A DNA stretch of 23,799 nt. It comes from Chitinophaga pinensis. GTDB lineage: Bacteria > Bacteroidota > Bacteroidia > SXHM01. The stretch is taken from contig CAMDBK010000012.1 of assembly GCA_945889235.1 (NCBI GenBank), forward strand, positions 1-23,799, read 5' to 3'. Positions 1 to 6,966 of this stretch are shown piece after piece (position 1 is the first letter of the stretch; the number at the start of each line of letters is the position of its first letter). Both the position numbers and the translations under genes were made by a program. A model generated the notes under the pieces. That model did not search any database. It worked only from the letters and a program-made list of their open reading frames with translations, and was not told the DNA's origin.

Positions 1-813
1 GCTGAAGTTAGAAAATACAGGATGTGTTTGCGGTACACCGGCAGTTCCGGTAGCATCGTTATCGCTTTCAAAACTGTTTGAACCGCTTTGGTCAGCAGAG
101 TTAGGGTCACGCAGTGATACACCGTATTGCAGTTTCCCGCGGAAACCGTTGTCGGTATCAAAGTCATCGTCCCAGCCGCGGAAAGCAACAAGGCGTTTTG
201 CGTTTACTGCTCCACCGAAGAACTCATACGAGTCATCGCCTGAATAAGAAACCTGTACATTCTCGATAATAGTTCCGCTCCCAACTGCACCCAAGGTAAG
301 ACCGTTGATCTCCTGGTTAGGTTGAAAAGGAATTCCGGGAAACTCAATACGCACGTATTGCAGTATTCCTGAGTTATCGGCATCATCGGGTGTTAAACCA
401 CCACCATAATAAGAGCCTACACCGCCTTCAATAACGGCTTCGCCTCCGGGCTGGTTGTTATTTGCTTTTCCGCAGATAACAAGGCCACCCCAATCGCCAT
501 AAGAACGCGCTGTTGGATTTTGGTCTGAAGTAAATACAATAGGCTGGTTAGGAGTTCCTATTGCCATGATTTTTGAACCGCGCTCAATAATAAGCGTGCC
601 CTGTGTTAGCTTTTCTCCTTTAATTACAGTTCCTTCCTGAATGGTAAGTACCGCGTTGTTTTTTACATACACCCAACCGCTTAACAAATAAACGTTGCCG
701 TTTGTCCAGTTGGTGTTGGTGGTAATATCGCCTGTAACGGTAATGTTGGCTGCGATATTACTGGTAACGGTGGCAACAAATAGTGCTGCCGCAAGTAATA
801 GTTTTTTTCTCAT
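1..813 (-). CDS. T9SS-type surface beta-helix protein (3' end outside window)
   Basis: The reading frame starts at the ATG at 811-813 and stays open for 271 codons to the window edge, so the C-terminus is missing. Residues 1-22 (MRKKLLLAAALFVATVTSNIAA) form a Sec signal peptide. The mature part has short repeated strands typical of right-handed beta-helix proteins (VYVKNNAVLTIQEGTVIKG, GDWGGLVICGKA, LQYVRIEFPG, NGLTLGAVGSGTIIENVQVS, DDSYEFFGGAVNAKRLVAFRG). I recognise the family as a Bacteroidota surface protein that usually ends in a T9SS sorting domain, but that end is not visible here. No catalytic motif is visible. A Pho-type array and a perfect -7 element (TAGTTTTG) lie upstream at 882-960, so phosphate-starvation expression is inferred. 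A role as surface partner of the TonB receptor at 3080-5899 is speculative. Confidence 0.85.
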   Translation of the reverse strand, partial: MRKKLLLAAALFVATVTSNIAANITVTGDITTNTNWTNGNVYLLSGWVYVKNNAVLTIQEGTVIKGEKLTQGTLIIERGSKIMAIGTPNQPIVFTSDQNPTARSYGDWGGLVICGKANNNQPGGEAVIEGGVGSYYGGGLTPDDADNSGILQYVRIEFPGIPFQPNQEINGLTLGAVGSGTIIENVQVSYSGDDSYEFFGGAVNAKRLVAFRGWDDDFDTDNGFRGKLQYGVSLRDPNSADQSGSNSFESDNDATGTAGVPQTHPVFSNFS

Positions 814-881
814 GATAAATTTGTTTTTAAGTTGAATTCGAGAGACTTCGTGTTCATTTTGTTTTTAGTTTTTAGTTGGCG

Positions 882-960
882 CAAAACTATTCCTGCAACT
901 TCACCACAGAATAAATTTCAGATTATTTGATTCTTACTAATGCGTTAAGGGAATGTGAAC
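882..960 (-). promoter_or_regulatory. Pho-type promoter of the beta-helix gene
   Basis: The minus strand carries a perfect Bacteroidota -7 element TAGTTTTG at 889-882. Tandem 7-mers repeat every 11 bp upstream. Reading the minus strand: GTTCACA (960-954), CTTAACG (949-943), then weaker AGTAAGA (938-932) and AATAATC (927-921). The gap from the strong pair to the -7 element is 53 bp, which is 20 + 3x11. No good -33 TTTG is seen. The array begins only 14 bp after the glycosyltransferase stop codon. Confidence 0.7.
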
Positions 961-974
961 GGGAGCATTTTAAT

Positions 975-1997
975 TTATGCAGCCCTGCTTAATTTTTTAA
1001 TCTTTAGTCCGGGCGCATGATTACGGAATATCTCAACAATAATTTCTGAAACATTATCAGGGTAATCCACTTTCACTATCCTGCTTGATTTGAGAAAGGA
1101 TTCAAGAACAGGGCGATGCTTTTTCTTTAATGATTTCATCACGGCAACGCCCATTTGCTTTAACGCTTCAGCATTGCATTGTTGTTCGTATTGCTTTTTC
1201 ATGGGAATAACTATGAGTTTCTTTTTCAGGAATAGTGCTTCACTTGGAGTTGCAAAACCTGCACCGCACACTATTCCTTGGCAGGTGGCAAGGCTCTCCA
1301 TAAACAGTTCGTTCACAATCGGGCGAATGAGAATATTGTTTTTGACATAAGCTTTTTTGGTGTGCTTTGAAAAAACCTCCCAACGCACATGAGAGAAATA
1401 ACTCAGCCTCCTGATAATTTTTTTGTCGCTGTAGGCCGGAAGATAAACGGTGTAATGTCCCTCATCTTTGGTTTTCAGTTCCCGTATTTCTTTGCGAATG
1501 ATAGGTGTATAAGTATCTGCATTGTACCTTTGAAAATGAAAACCATAGGAAGCAGAAACAGGTGCATAATATTTCAGCACTAATTTTCCGAGTGTATCAT
1601 CTTCTTCTGCACGCGGTGCATTGTTACTTAACACTGCCGCCTGATTGCTTAAACCGATACAAGGCTTTTCAGCAAGAAAACAAGCCCATGCCGTAACAGG
1701 TTCAAAGTCGCTGATGACAAGGTCGTATTCATTCACGCGCATTTTTTTTACTTCGTTGTAAAACCTTCTCAGTCTGTTTTTATTCAAGGTCTGAAAATAA
1801 TTGATGCCTCCCTTTTTTCCGAAAACAAAACTCATTCCTTTAAACTGATACTTCACCTCAAAAGGTAATTTTATATCAGACGAAAAACCGCTGATGAGAA
1901 TATCAACCTCTCCCCTCTTTTGCAATTCAGGGATGATTTCAATGGCTCTGCTGATGTGCCCGTTACCTGTTCCCTGTATGGCGTATAAGATTTTCAA
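975..1997 (-). CDS. GT28/GT1-type glycosyltransferase, possible glycolipid synthase
   Basis: This 340-residue protein has the two-domain GT-B layout. The N-terminal glycine-rich loop is IQGTGNGHISRA (residues 7-16), the position where MurG and MGDG synthases carry their GGxGGH-like loop. The C-terminal donor-binding region at 245-279 starts GAGFATPSEA and ends EQQCNAEAL, matching the GG-x-T-x-E...P...EQ..NA signature of the GT28/Glyco_trans_1_3 group. There is no signal peptide or membrane segment, so it is probably cytosolic or membrane-peripheral. Its ATG (1997) overlaps the phosphoesterase stop codon by 4 bp, so the two are translationally coupled. The family includes glycolipid synthases such as UgtP and MGD. 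With a Pho-controlled phosphoesterase partner, a diacylglycerol glucosyl- or galactosyltransferase is my preferred but unproven function. LPS or natural-product glycosylation are alternatives. Confidence 0.85.
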   Translation of the reverse strand: MKILYAIQGTGNGHISRAIEIIPELQKRGEVDILISGFSSDIKLPFEVKYQFKGMSFVFGKKGGINYFQTLNKNRLRRFYNEVKKMRVNEYDLVISDFEPVTAWACFLAEKPCIGLSNQAAVLSNNAPRAEEDDTLGKLVLKYYAPVSASYGFHFQRYNADTYTPIIRKEIRELKTKDEGHYTVYLPAYSDKKIIRRLSYFSHVRWEVFSKHTKKAYVKNNILIRPIVNELFMESLATCQGIVCGAGFATPSEALFLKKKLIVIPMKKQYEQQCNAEALKQMGVAVMKSLKKKHRPVLESFLKSSRIVKVDYPDNVSEIIVEIFRNHAPGLKIKKLSRAA

Positions 1998-2932
1998 AAT
2001 AATCCGAAGAAGAATTTTTTACCCGGTTTGCCGAAAGGCTCTGGCGGTGTTTTTTTTGTTGCGTGATAATTGAGCGGAAGAAATTCCTGCAACAGATTGG
2101 CATAAAGTTCTGAGGTGCTTAGTTCCTCTTTACGCTCTTCATCATGTTGCCCTTCCTGCGCCTGTTTATCATCATTGTAATGATATATTTCCCATGCACC
2201 GTTGTTGTATTCTAATGAAGTAAGGTTTTCAATCCAATCACCTGAGTTGAGATAAGTGATTTGCCCTTTCTCGGTTTTAATTTCTCTTATCTCAGGTTTA
2301 TGAATATGTCCGCACACTACAAAATTGTAGTCATTTGAAATACCAATTTCGGCAGCAGTCTGTTCAAAATTGTTGGCATGTTTCACTGCGCCTTTTACAC
2401 TGTCTTTTATTTTCTTTGAAAACGACATTTTTTCTCTTCCCGTTTTTTCAAGGATGCGGTTTACAAAACGATTGAACACAATCAGCAGATCGTAACCCTG
2501 TCCTCCAAGTTTAGCAATCCACTTAGTATGTTTCATAGTTACATCAAACACATCACCGTGAAAAATCCATGCTCTTCCCGCTTCCAGGTTCAGCACAATT
2601 TTGTTTACGATTTTAAATGAACCCATTTCAAAGCCTTCAAACTTGCGCATCATCTCATCGTGGTTTCCGGTAACGTAATAAACCTTTACACCATTGGCTA
2701 TCATACCTGTGATTTGCTTTATTACCTGCATGTGTTCTTTCGGAAAATAATTTTTATTGAACTGCCAGATGTCAATGATATCGCCATTGAGCACCAGCGT
2801 TTCAGGTTTTATGCTTTTAAGGTATTTAACTAATTCGGCTGCATGGCAGCCATACGTGCCGAGGTGAACATCAGAGATAACGGCTACCTCTACTTTGCGT
2901 TTGGGGAATTTTGTTTCTTCTTGTTTGTGCAT
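1994..2932 (-). CDS. PlcP/LpxH-like calcineurin-type metallophosphoesterase
   Basis: This 312-residue protein has all the dinuclear-metal motifs in order: D21-x-H23 in SDVHLGT, G50-D51 in NGDIID, G89-N90-H91-D92-E93, H125-G126-D127, and G208-H209-I210-H211. Automated annotation of this family is usually UDP-2,3-diacylglucosamine diphosphatase (LpxH). However, SDVHLGTYGC, the HTKWIAKLG block (135-143), the SFSKKIKDSVKGAV region and LNSGDWIEN closely resemble, from memory, the proteobacterial phospholipase-C-like PlcP, which releases diacylglycerol from phospholipids under phosphate starvation. There is no signal peptide. A basic C-terminal tail of about 60 residues overlaps the next gene. The gene is first in an operon with the glycosyltransferase and has the best four-repeat Pho-type array in the window. 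I see the motifs; the PlcP role is inference, and lipid A synthesis remains possible. Confidence 0.85.
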   Translation of the reverse strand: MHKQEETKFPKRKVEVAVISDVHLGTYGCHAAELVKYLKSIKPETLVLNGDIIDIWQFNKNYFPKEHMQVIKQITGMIANGVKVYYVTGNHDEMMRKFEGFEMGSFKIVNKIVLNLEAGRAWIFHGDVFDVTMKHTKWIAKLGGQGYDLLIVFNRFVNRILEKTGREKMSFSKKIKDSVKGAVKHANNFEQTAAEIGISNDYNFVVCGHIHKPEIREIKTEKGQITYLNSGDWIENLTSLEYNNGAWEIYHYNDDKQAQEGQHDEERKEELSTSELYANLLQEFLPLNYHATKKTPPEPFGKPGKKFFFGLF

Positions 2933-2950
2933 TTACTTTTTATAGCTGCA

Positions 2951-3007
2951 CAAAATAACAACCCCAATGCTAACAGGTTATTACTAAGGTATTAAGTATT
3001 AATTAAC
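2951..3007 (-). promoter_or_regulatory. Pho-type promoter of the phosphoesterase-glycosyltransferase operon
   Basis: Four 7-mers lie at exact 11-bp intervals. On the minus strand they read GTTAATT (3007-3001), CTTAATA (2996-2990), AGTAATA (2985-2979) and GTTAGCA (2974-2968). A -7-like TTATTTTG (7 of 8 to TAnnTTTG) is at 2958-2951. The gap is 9 bp from the nearest repeat and 20 bp from the second. The same -7 octamer occurs at the TonB receptor. Predicted 5' leader is short, about 15-20 nt before the ATG at 2932. Confidence 0.65.
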
Positions 3008-3079
3008 AAGCAGGCTTCAGTATTAAGAAAAAGAGATTTATGAAATAAATAATTCAAAAAATTCTTCAGCTAAACTCTA

Positions 3080-5899
3080 TCAAAACCTGAAATTCAACCC
3101 AAGCGTGTAATAACTTCCTCTGCGATACGATTGCATTTGCTGATCCTGTCGTGTAACTTTTCCGTTACCGTCTGCATCCTGCACAAGCTGGTAAGGTTGG
3201 TTAAGAATATCCTGTATTCCTACTTTCACATCTAAGCGTTTCCACAATCGCTTGGTGATGGTAAGGTCAAGCGTATTGCGTGGCATCTCGTAAACATCAG
3301 GTGTACCGTATGAGCCAACAATAACAATCCGTTGCCCTATTACATTGTAAAGCAAATTCACCTGTAAGCCGATTGAATCGTTCTGATAATAAATTCCGCT
3401 GTTAATTATGTAAGGCGACTGTCCCATCATCGGGCGGTTTTCACTTTGCCCCTGCGCTTTGCTGCCTAAGTTTACTTTGCTCCAGATATAACTCGCATTC
3501 AATACTACGCCCAGGTTTCTCACAATAGGTGTTTTCAACCCGTTAAATGTTTTACGTATTTCCACCTCAATACCTTTGCTGCTTGCTGATTCAGCATTGC
3601 GATACGTATAGTTACGCGTTCCTCCCGAACCGGTTCCGGGAACAAAGTAGGTTTCAATGGGGTTAACAAAATTCTTGTAAAACATACCAACACTGATAAT
3701 CTCAGCGGCTCCGGGATAATATTCATAACGCAAATCATAATTATAAATGTGCGGGGTTTTCAACGAGTCATTGCCGTAGTTCACACTGTTGAAATTGAAA
3801 TCATAAAAGGCATAAGGTGCCAGCTCGCGGAACTCAGGGCGATTGAGCGTAATACCAAAACCTCCGCGCACCAGCATTTTTTGGCTGATGTTTGAAGTAA
3901 GATTTGCAGAAGGCAGCAAACGGATAATATGATTATCCACATTAATCGGATTACCTGTTACAGTATGGCTTTCCAAACGCTGACGGTTGTTTTCAACCCG
4001 TGCGCCTGTGTGCAGGTTCAGCCATTTTGTAAAAGGTAAATCAAGCGCGAGGTAATAAGCAATCAAATCATTTTGCGCAGTGTACGTATCGCTTTTGCGG
4101 GTGTCTTCATCAATCTTCAAACCTGTAGTTGAGTTGATATTTTGTGAACTGAAGAGTTGGTCAATAGGTACTGAACGCAGACTGTTATCAAACTGGAAAA
4201 CATTCGCAGATGCATAACCTAAGTTACGCGCTGTAAACTGTCTCCACTTACGCTCTAAATAAATTCCGGCTGTTACCTTAGGCTCAAACTTTCCTATTTT
4301 TATTTTCTGTTCAAGGTTGGCTGCACCTGTCATCAGTTCTTCATACAAATCAAAATACAATCTTCCCAGAAAGAAAGGTGTTGCGCCAAAAGGAACATAA
4401 GTCTGGTAAGGGTCAGATGCAGGTGCATTAATATCTTTGGCAGTTCTTACACGTCTCCAGTCCGGTTCTTCTTTCTTTGCTTTTGAATAAGCAAGTGTCC
4501 AGTCAATTTTGGTTTTGTCCTGAAATAATTTGTGCTCACCGCATAGCTGCCCGGTGTAAATACTTCGGTTCATATAGTAGTATGAATACTCTTTACGCAG
4601 TTCCCCTTCTTCAAAATTCTTCCCGTCACGCAAAGTAGTTTGGTTTAAACCACTTTGATTGAAAATATTTTTAAACTCTATTTTATGATTCAAAAAATTA
4701 AACGACCAGTTGTGCAGCACACCAATTCGCACGTTGTTGGTATAGCGGCTGTCGTTATAATCAAAGATGGTATCGCTGTTATGTGTTTCCGGATTGTAAG
4801 TATTGTAATCCGTTCTGCGCGAAACAAAATACTGATTGGTGTTGCTGTAATTAGCGGAAGTGATATGCCCCACATGAACTTTCTTAATATCAAATTTGCG
4901 GGCAAACGTAAAGTTAAAACGCTGGTCGGGATTTGCTTTGCTGGCAACAGTTCCCCAGTTATTGCTGAGTGAACGCCCCACTTCAGTAAGTTGATTCAAA
5001 TCATTTGAGTTTGAAACATCACGAACATTACCCGGAAAGTTGGATGGTAATGAACGGCTGCCGTCATCAAAACCAAGCCAGTCGGTTTTACCGCTTTTAT
5101 TCAGAAAAAAATCATTAAAGGTAGTCCCTTGTCTGTAGGATGCAGAGTAACCGGCAGAAACCATATTTTCATCAGGTGTGTTTTTCGTAAACACTTTTAT
5201 CACACCACCTGCAAACTCGCCTGAAATCTCCGGTGCAGGACTTTTATAAATTAATATCCGGTCAATCATAGCGCTTGGTATCATATCAAAAGCGAATGCT
5301 TTTACATCCGATTCGGTACTGGGCGTTGTTACATTGTTGAGATAAACAGAATTGTAACGTTCACTCAGTCCGCGGACCATCACAAAGCGGTCGTTCATAA
5401 TCGTAACACCCGGTACCCGCTTAATCACTTCCGATGCATCTCTGTCCTGCGATTTTGCAATCTGCTGTGACGAAATTCCGCTGATAACTACTGTGCTGCG
5501 CCTCATCTCGGTAAGAACAGCGCCTTCGGTATGTGTAACTTTTTGTGCCGTTACTTTTGTTTCTTTCAACTGCTGAACGGATGATTTAAGTGCAAAATCA
5601 AGGTTGGTTGTTTCTCCTGCTTTAACGGTGATACTTGATTTTATTACCGGTTCATACCCGACATAACTTGCAACTAGTTCATAAACACCTTCGCTCACAG
5701 TGATTTTATAATTACCGTCAAAATCGGTGGTTGCCCCGTTTGCGGTCCCTTTAATACTTACGTTTGCAAACGGAACCGGTTCAGTTTTTCCGTTCATTAC
5801 TTCTGTTACTTTTCCAATGATGAAACCGGGTTTCTCATTGTTTGCAAATGCAGTAACAATAAGAAAAAAGAATACAAAAATTGATAGTTGTTTTTTCAT
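3080..5899 (-). CDS. TonB-dependent outer-membrane receptor with CarboxypepD_reg domain
   Basis: The start is set at the ATG at 5899 (MKKQLSIFVFFFLIVTAFA, a clear signal peptide), giving 939 residues. The longer frame would begin at a TTG inside the -7 element. After the signal peptide come a carboxypeptidase-regulatory-like beta-sandwich (about 25-105, with TTDFDGNYKI and VGYEP), a TonB plug (about 130-245, with ASEVIKRVPGV, MVRGLSERYNSVYLNN and FAGGVIKVFT) and a 22-strand-type barrel ending in the aromatic strand YYTLGLNFRF. No separate TonB box could be assigned. A perfect EF-hand-like loop, DADGNGKVTRQD, occupies residues 908-919 just before the last strand. The protein imports an unknown substrate across the outer membrane by TonB energy. 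Its Pho-type promoter points to phosphate or an organophosphate. No SusD partner is adjacent. It is divergent from the response regulator. Confidence 0.92.
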   Translation of the reverse strand: MKKQLSIFVFFFLIVTAFANNEKPGFIIGKVTEVMNGKTEPVPFANVSIKGTANGATTDFDGNYKITVSEGVYELVASYVGYEPVIKSSITVKAGETTNLDFALKSSVQQLKETKVTAQKVTHTEGAVLTEMRRSTVVISGISSQQIAKSQDRDASEVIKRVPGVTIMNDRFVMVRGLSERYNSVYLNNVTTPSTESDVKAFAFDMIPSAMIDRILIYKSPAPEISGEFAGGVIKVFTKNTPDENMVSAGYSASYRQGTTFNDFFLNKSGKTDWLGFDDGSRSLPSNFPGNVRDVSNSNDLNQLTEVGRSLSNNWGTVASKANPDQRFNFTFARKFDIKKVHVGHITSANYSNTNQYFVSRRTDYNTYNPETHNSDTIFDYNDSRYTNNVRIGVLHNWSFNFLNHKIEFKNIFNQSGLNQTTLRDGKNFEEGELRKEYSYYYMNRSIYTGQLCGEHKLFQDKTKIDWTLAYSKAKKEEPDWRRVRTAKDINAPASDPYQTYVPFGATPFFLGRLYFDLYEELMTGAANLEQKIKIGKFEPKVTAGIYLERKWRQFTARNLGYASANVFQFDNSLRSVPIDQLFSSQNINSTTGLKIDEDTRKSDTYTAQNDLIAYYLALDLPFTKWLNLHTGARVENNRQRLESHTVTGNPINVDNHIIRLLPSANLTSNISQKMLVRGGFGITLNRPEFRELAPYAFYDFNFNSVNYGNDSLKTPHIYNYDLRYEYYPGAAEIISVGMFYKNFVNPIETYFVPGTGSGGTRNYTYRNAESASSKGIEVEIRKTFNGLKTPIVRNLGVVLNASYIWSKVNLGSKAQGQSENRPMMGQSPYIINSGIYYQNDSIGLQVNLLYNVIGQRIVIVGSYGTPDVYEMPRNTLDLTITKRLWKRLDVKVGIQDILNQPYQLVQDADGNGKVTRQDQQMQSYRRGSYYTLGLNFRF

Positions 5900-5923
5900 T
5901 TTGTGGTTTTGTTTTTCACACTG

Positions 5924-5980
5924 CAAAATAAAGGGCGCAGTATAATCTTATAATGAAGTCAACGTTAAGTCTGTGTTAAG
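5924..5980 (-). promoter_or_regulatory. Pho-type promoter of the TonB receptor
   Basis: On the minus strand the 7-mers CTTAACA (5980-5974), CTTAACG (5969-5963) and a weak CTTCATT (5958-5952) repeat every 11 bp. A -7-like TTATTTTG lies at 5931-5924. The gap is 31 bp from the strong pair and 20 bp from the weak third repeat. The octamer's final TTG was the frame's upstream start, which argues that translation begins at the ATG at 5899. Confidence 0.72.
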
Positions 5981-6025
5981 TGTCAGGCTCCCATAATTAA
6001 AACAACACCTTGCTTGGTCCGTTTA

Positions 6026-6082
6026 TTTAAAATAGAATTAACAAAGCCGTAATGTTGTAGAATCCTTGCAACTGTAGTTTTG
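6026..6082 (+). promoter_or_regulatory. Pho-type promoter of the response regulator (autoregulation)
   Basis: On the plus strand the 7-mers TTTAAAA (6026-6032), ATTAACA (6037-6043) and CGTAATG (6048-6054) repeat every 11 bp. They are followed after exactly 20 bp by a perfect -7 element TAGTTTTG (6075-6082). ATTAACA and CGTAAt-type repeats also occur in the DUF47 and porin arrays. The array faces the response-regulator gene, opposite to the TonB receptor array 46 bp away, so each divergent gene has its own set. Positive autoregulation is inferred. Confidence 0.65.
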
Positions 6083-6099
6083 CAGCTATATTTACTAAG

Positions 6100-6798
6100 A
6101 TGGCTATGAGCGCAAAGAATTACAATCAAACTAAAATTTTACTTGTAGATGACGAACCCGATATTCTTGAGTTTCTGAAATACAATCTGGAGAAAGAAGA
6201 ATTTATTGTTTACACTGCCGGCAACGGAAAAGAAGGAATTGCAGAAGCGCTGAAACACGCACCCCATTTAATTTTACTGGATGTGATGATGCCCGACATG
6301 GATGGAATAGAAACCTGTCAGCAATTAAGAGAATCAAATAAGTTGAATGATACTGTCATTGCTTTTCTCACTGCCCGAAGCGAAGACTATTCGCAGATTG
6401 CAGGCTTTGAATCCGGTGCAGATGATTACATCAATAAACCGATAAAACCCAAAGTGCTGATCAGCCGGATTCACGCATTGCTCAGAAGAAAAACCACAAC
6501 TGTTTCTCAATCTCCTCTTCTTGAAATTTCCGACCTTACAATTGACCCCGAAAGGTTTGTTGTTATTAATAAAGGCGTAGAATTAAATCTGCCGCGCAAA
6601 GAATTTCAATTGATGAATCTGCTTATGTCAAAACCCGGAAAAGTATTCAGGCGCGAAAATATTCTTAGCGAAATCTGGGGACAGGATATTATTGTAGGCA
6701 ACCGCACCATTGATGTACATATTCGTAAGTTGCGCGAAAAAATAGGTGCTGATTATATCCAGACTATAAAAGGTGTAGGATATAAATTTGCAAAGTAA
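6100..6798 (+). CDS. phoB: OmpR/PhoB-family response regulator
   Basis: This is a 232-residue two-domain regulator. The receiver domain (about 11-128) has the acidic pair D17-D18 (LLVDDEPD), phospho-acceptor D61 (LLLD-VMMPDMDG context), the LTAR switch threonine and the INKPIKP lysine. The winged-helix trans_reg_C domain (about 140-231) includes LPRKEFQLM, GKVFRRENIL, RTIDVHIRKLREKIG and the terminal IKGVGYKF wing. It should bind direct repeats as head-to-tail dimers. A second ATG two codons in (6106) is an alternative start. Its promoter and five neighbouring ones carry 11-bp-period repeats as expected for PhoB/PhoP binding, which is why I use the symbol. No histidine kinase is adjacent, so the partner sensor must be encoded elsewhere. 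Confidence 0.9.
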   Translation: MAMSAKNYNQTKILLVDDEPDILEFLKYNLEKEEFIVYTAGNGKEGIAEALKHAPHLILLDVMMPDMDGIETCQQLRESNKLNDTVIAFLTARSEDYSQIAGFESGADDYINKPIKPKVLISRIHALLRRKTTTVSQSPLLEISDLTIDPERFVVINKGVELNLPRKEFQLMNLLMSKPGKVFRRENILSEIWGQDIIVGNRTIDVHIRKLREKIGADYIQTIKGVGYKFAK

Positions 6799-6855
6799 AA
6801 AGGCTTAGTGGCTACTTAAATTTTGTCTTAGAAGATTAATAAATTTGAAAGCATC

Positions 6856-6916
6856 TGTCACTTCGAGCGTAGTCGAGAAGCGATAATTAAACTTCTCGGC
6901 TACGCTCGAAGTGACA
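6856..6916. repeat. Dispersed palindromic repeat, long hairpin between convergent genes
   Basis: A 25-bp arm at 6856-6880 pairs with 6892-6916 with one G-T mismatch around an 11-nt spacer. It contains the core GAGCGTAGTCGA (6865-6876) that recurs at 18423 and 19088. It sits between convergent phoB and pit and could stop transcription from either side, although no U-tract follows. The 168-bp gap holds nothing else I can see. Confidence 0.75.
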
Positions 6917-6966
6917 CAATTGATGGTAATAAAAAAATGAATTTTATACAACCTCTTACTAAATCA

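Noticed and set aside
4655..4972. 105-residue plus-strand frame inside the TonB receptor
   Set aside because: It is opposite to strong coding sequence of the receptor barrel, with no promoter or recognisable domain.
5900..5926. TTG-initiated extension of the TonB receptor
   Set aside because: The TTG is the end of the -7 octamer, and the ATG at 5899 gives a clean signal peptide.
6856..6916. CRISPR or small RNA reading of the long hairpin
   Set aside because: There is one palindrome with no spaced repeats and no promoter or T-tract; it shares its core with other intergenic copies and is better explained as a dispersed element.
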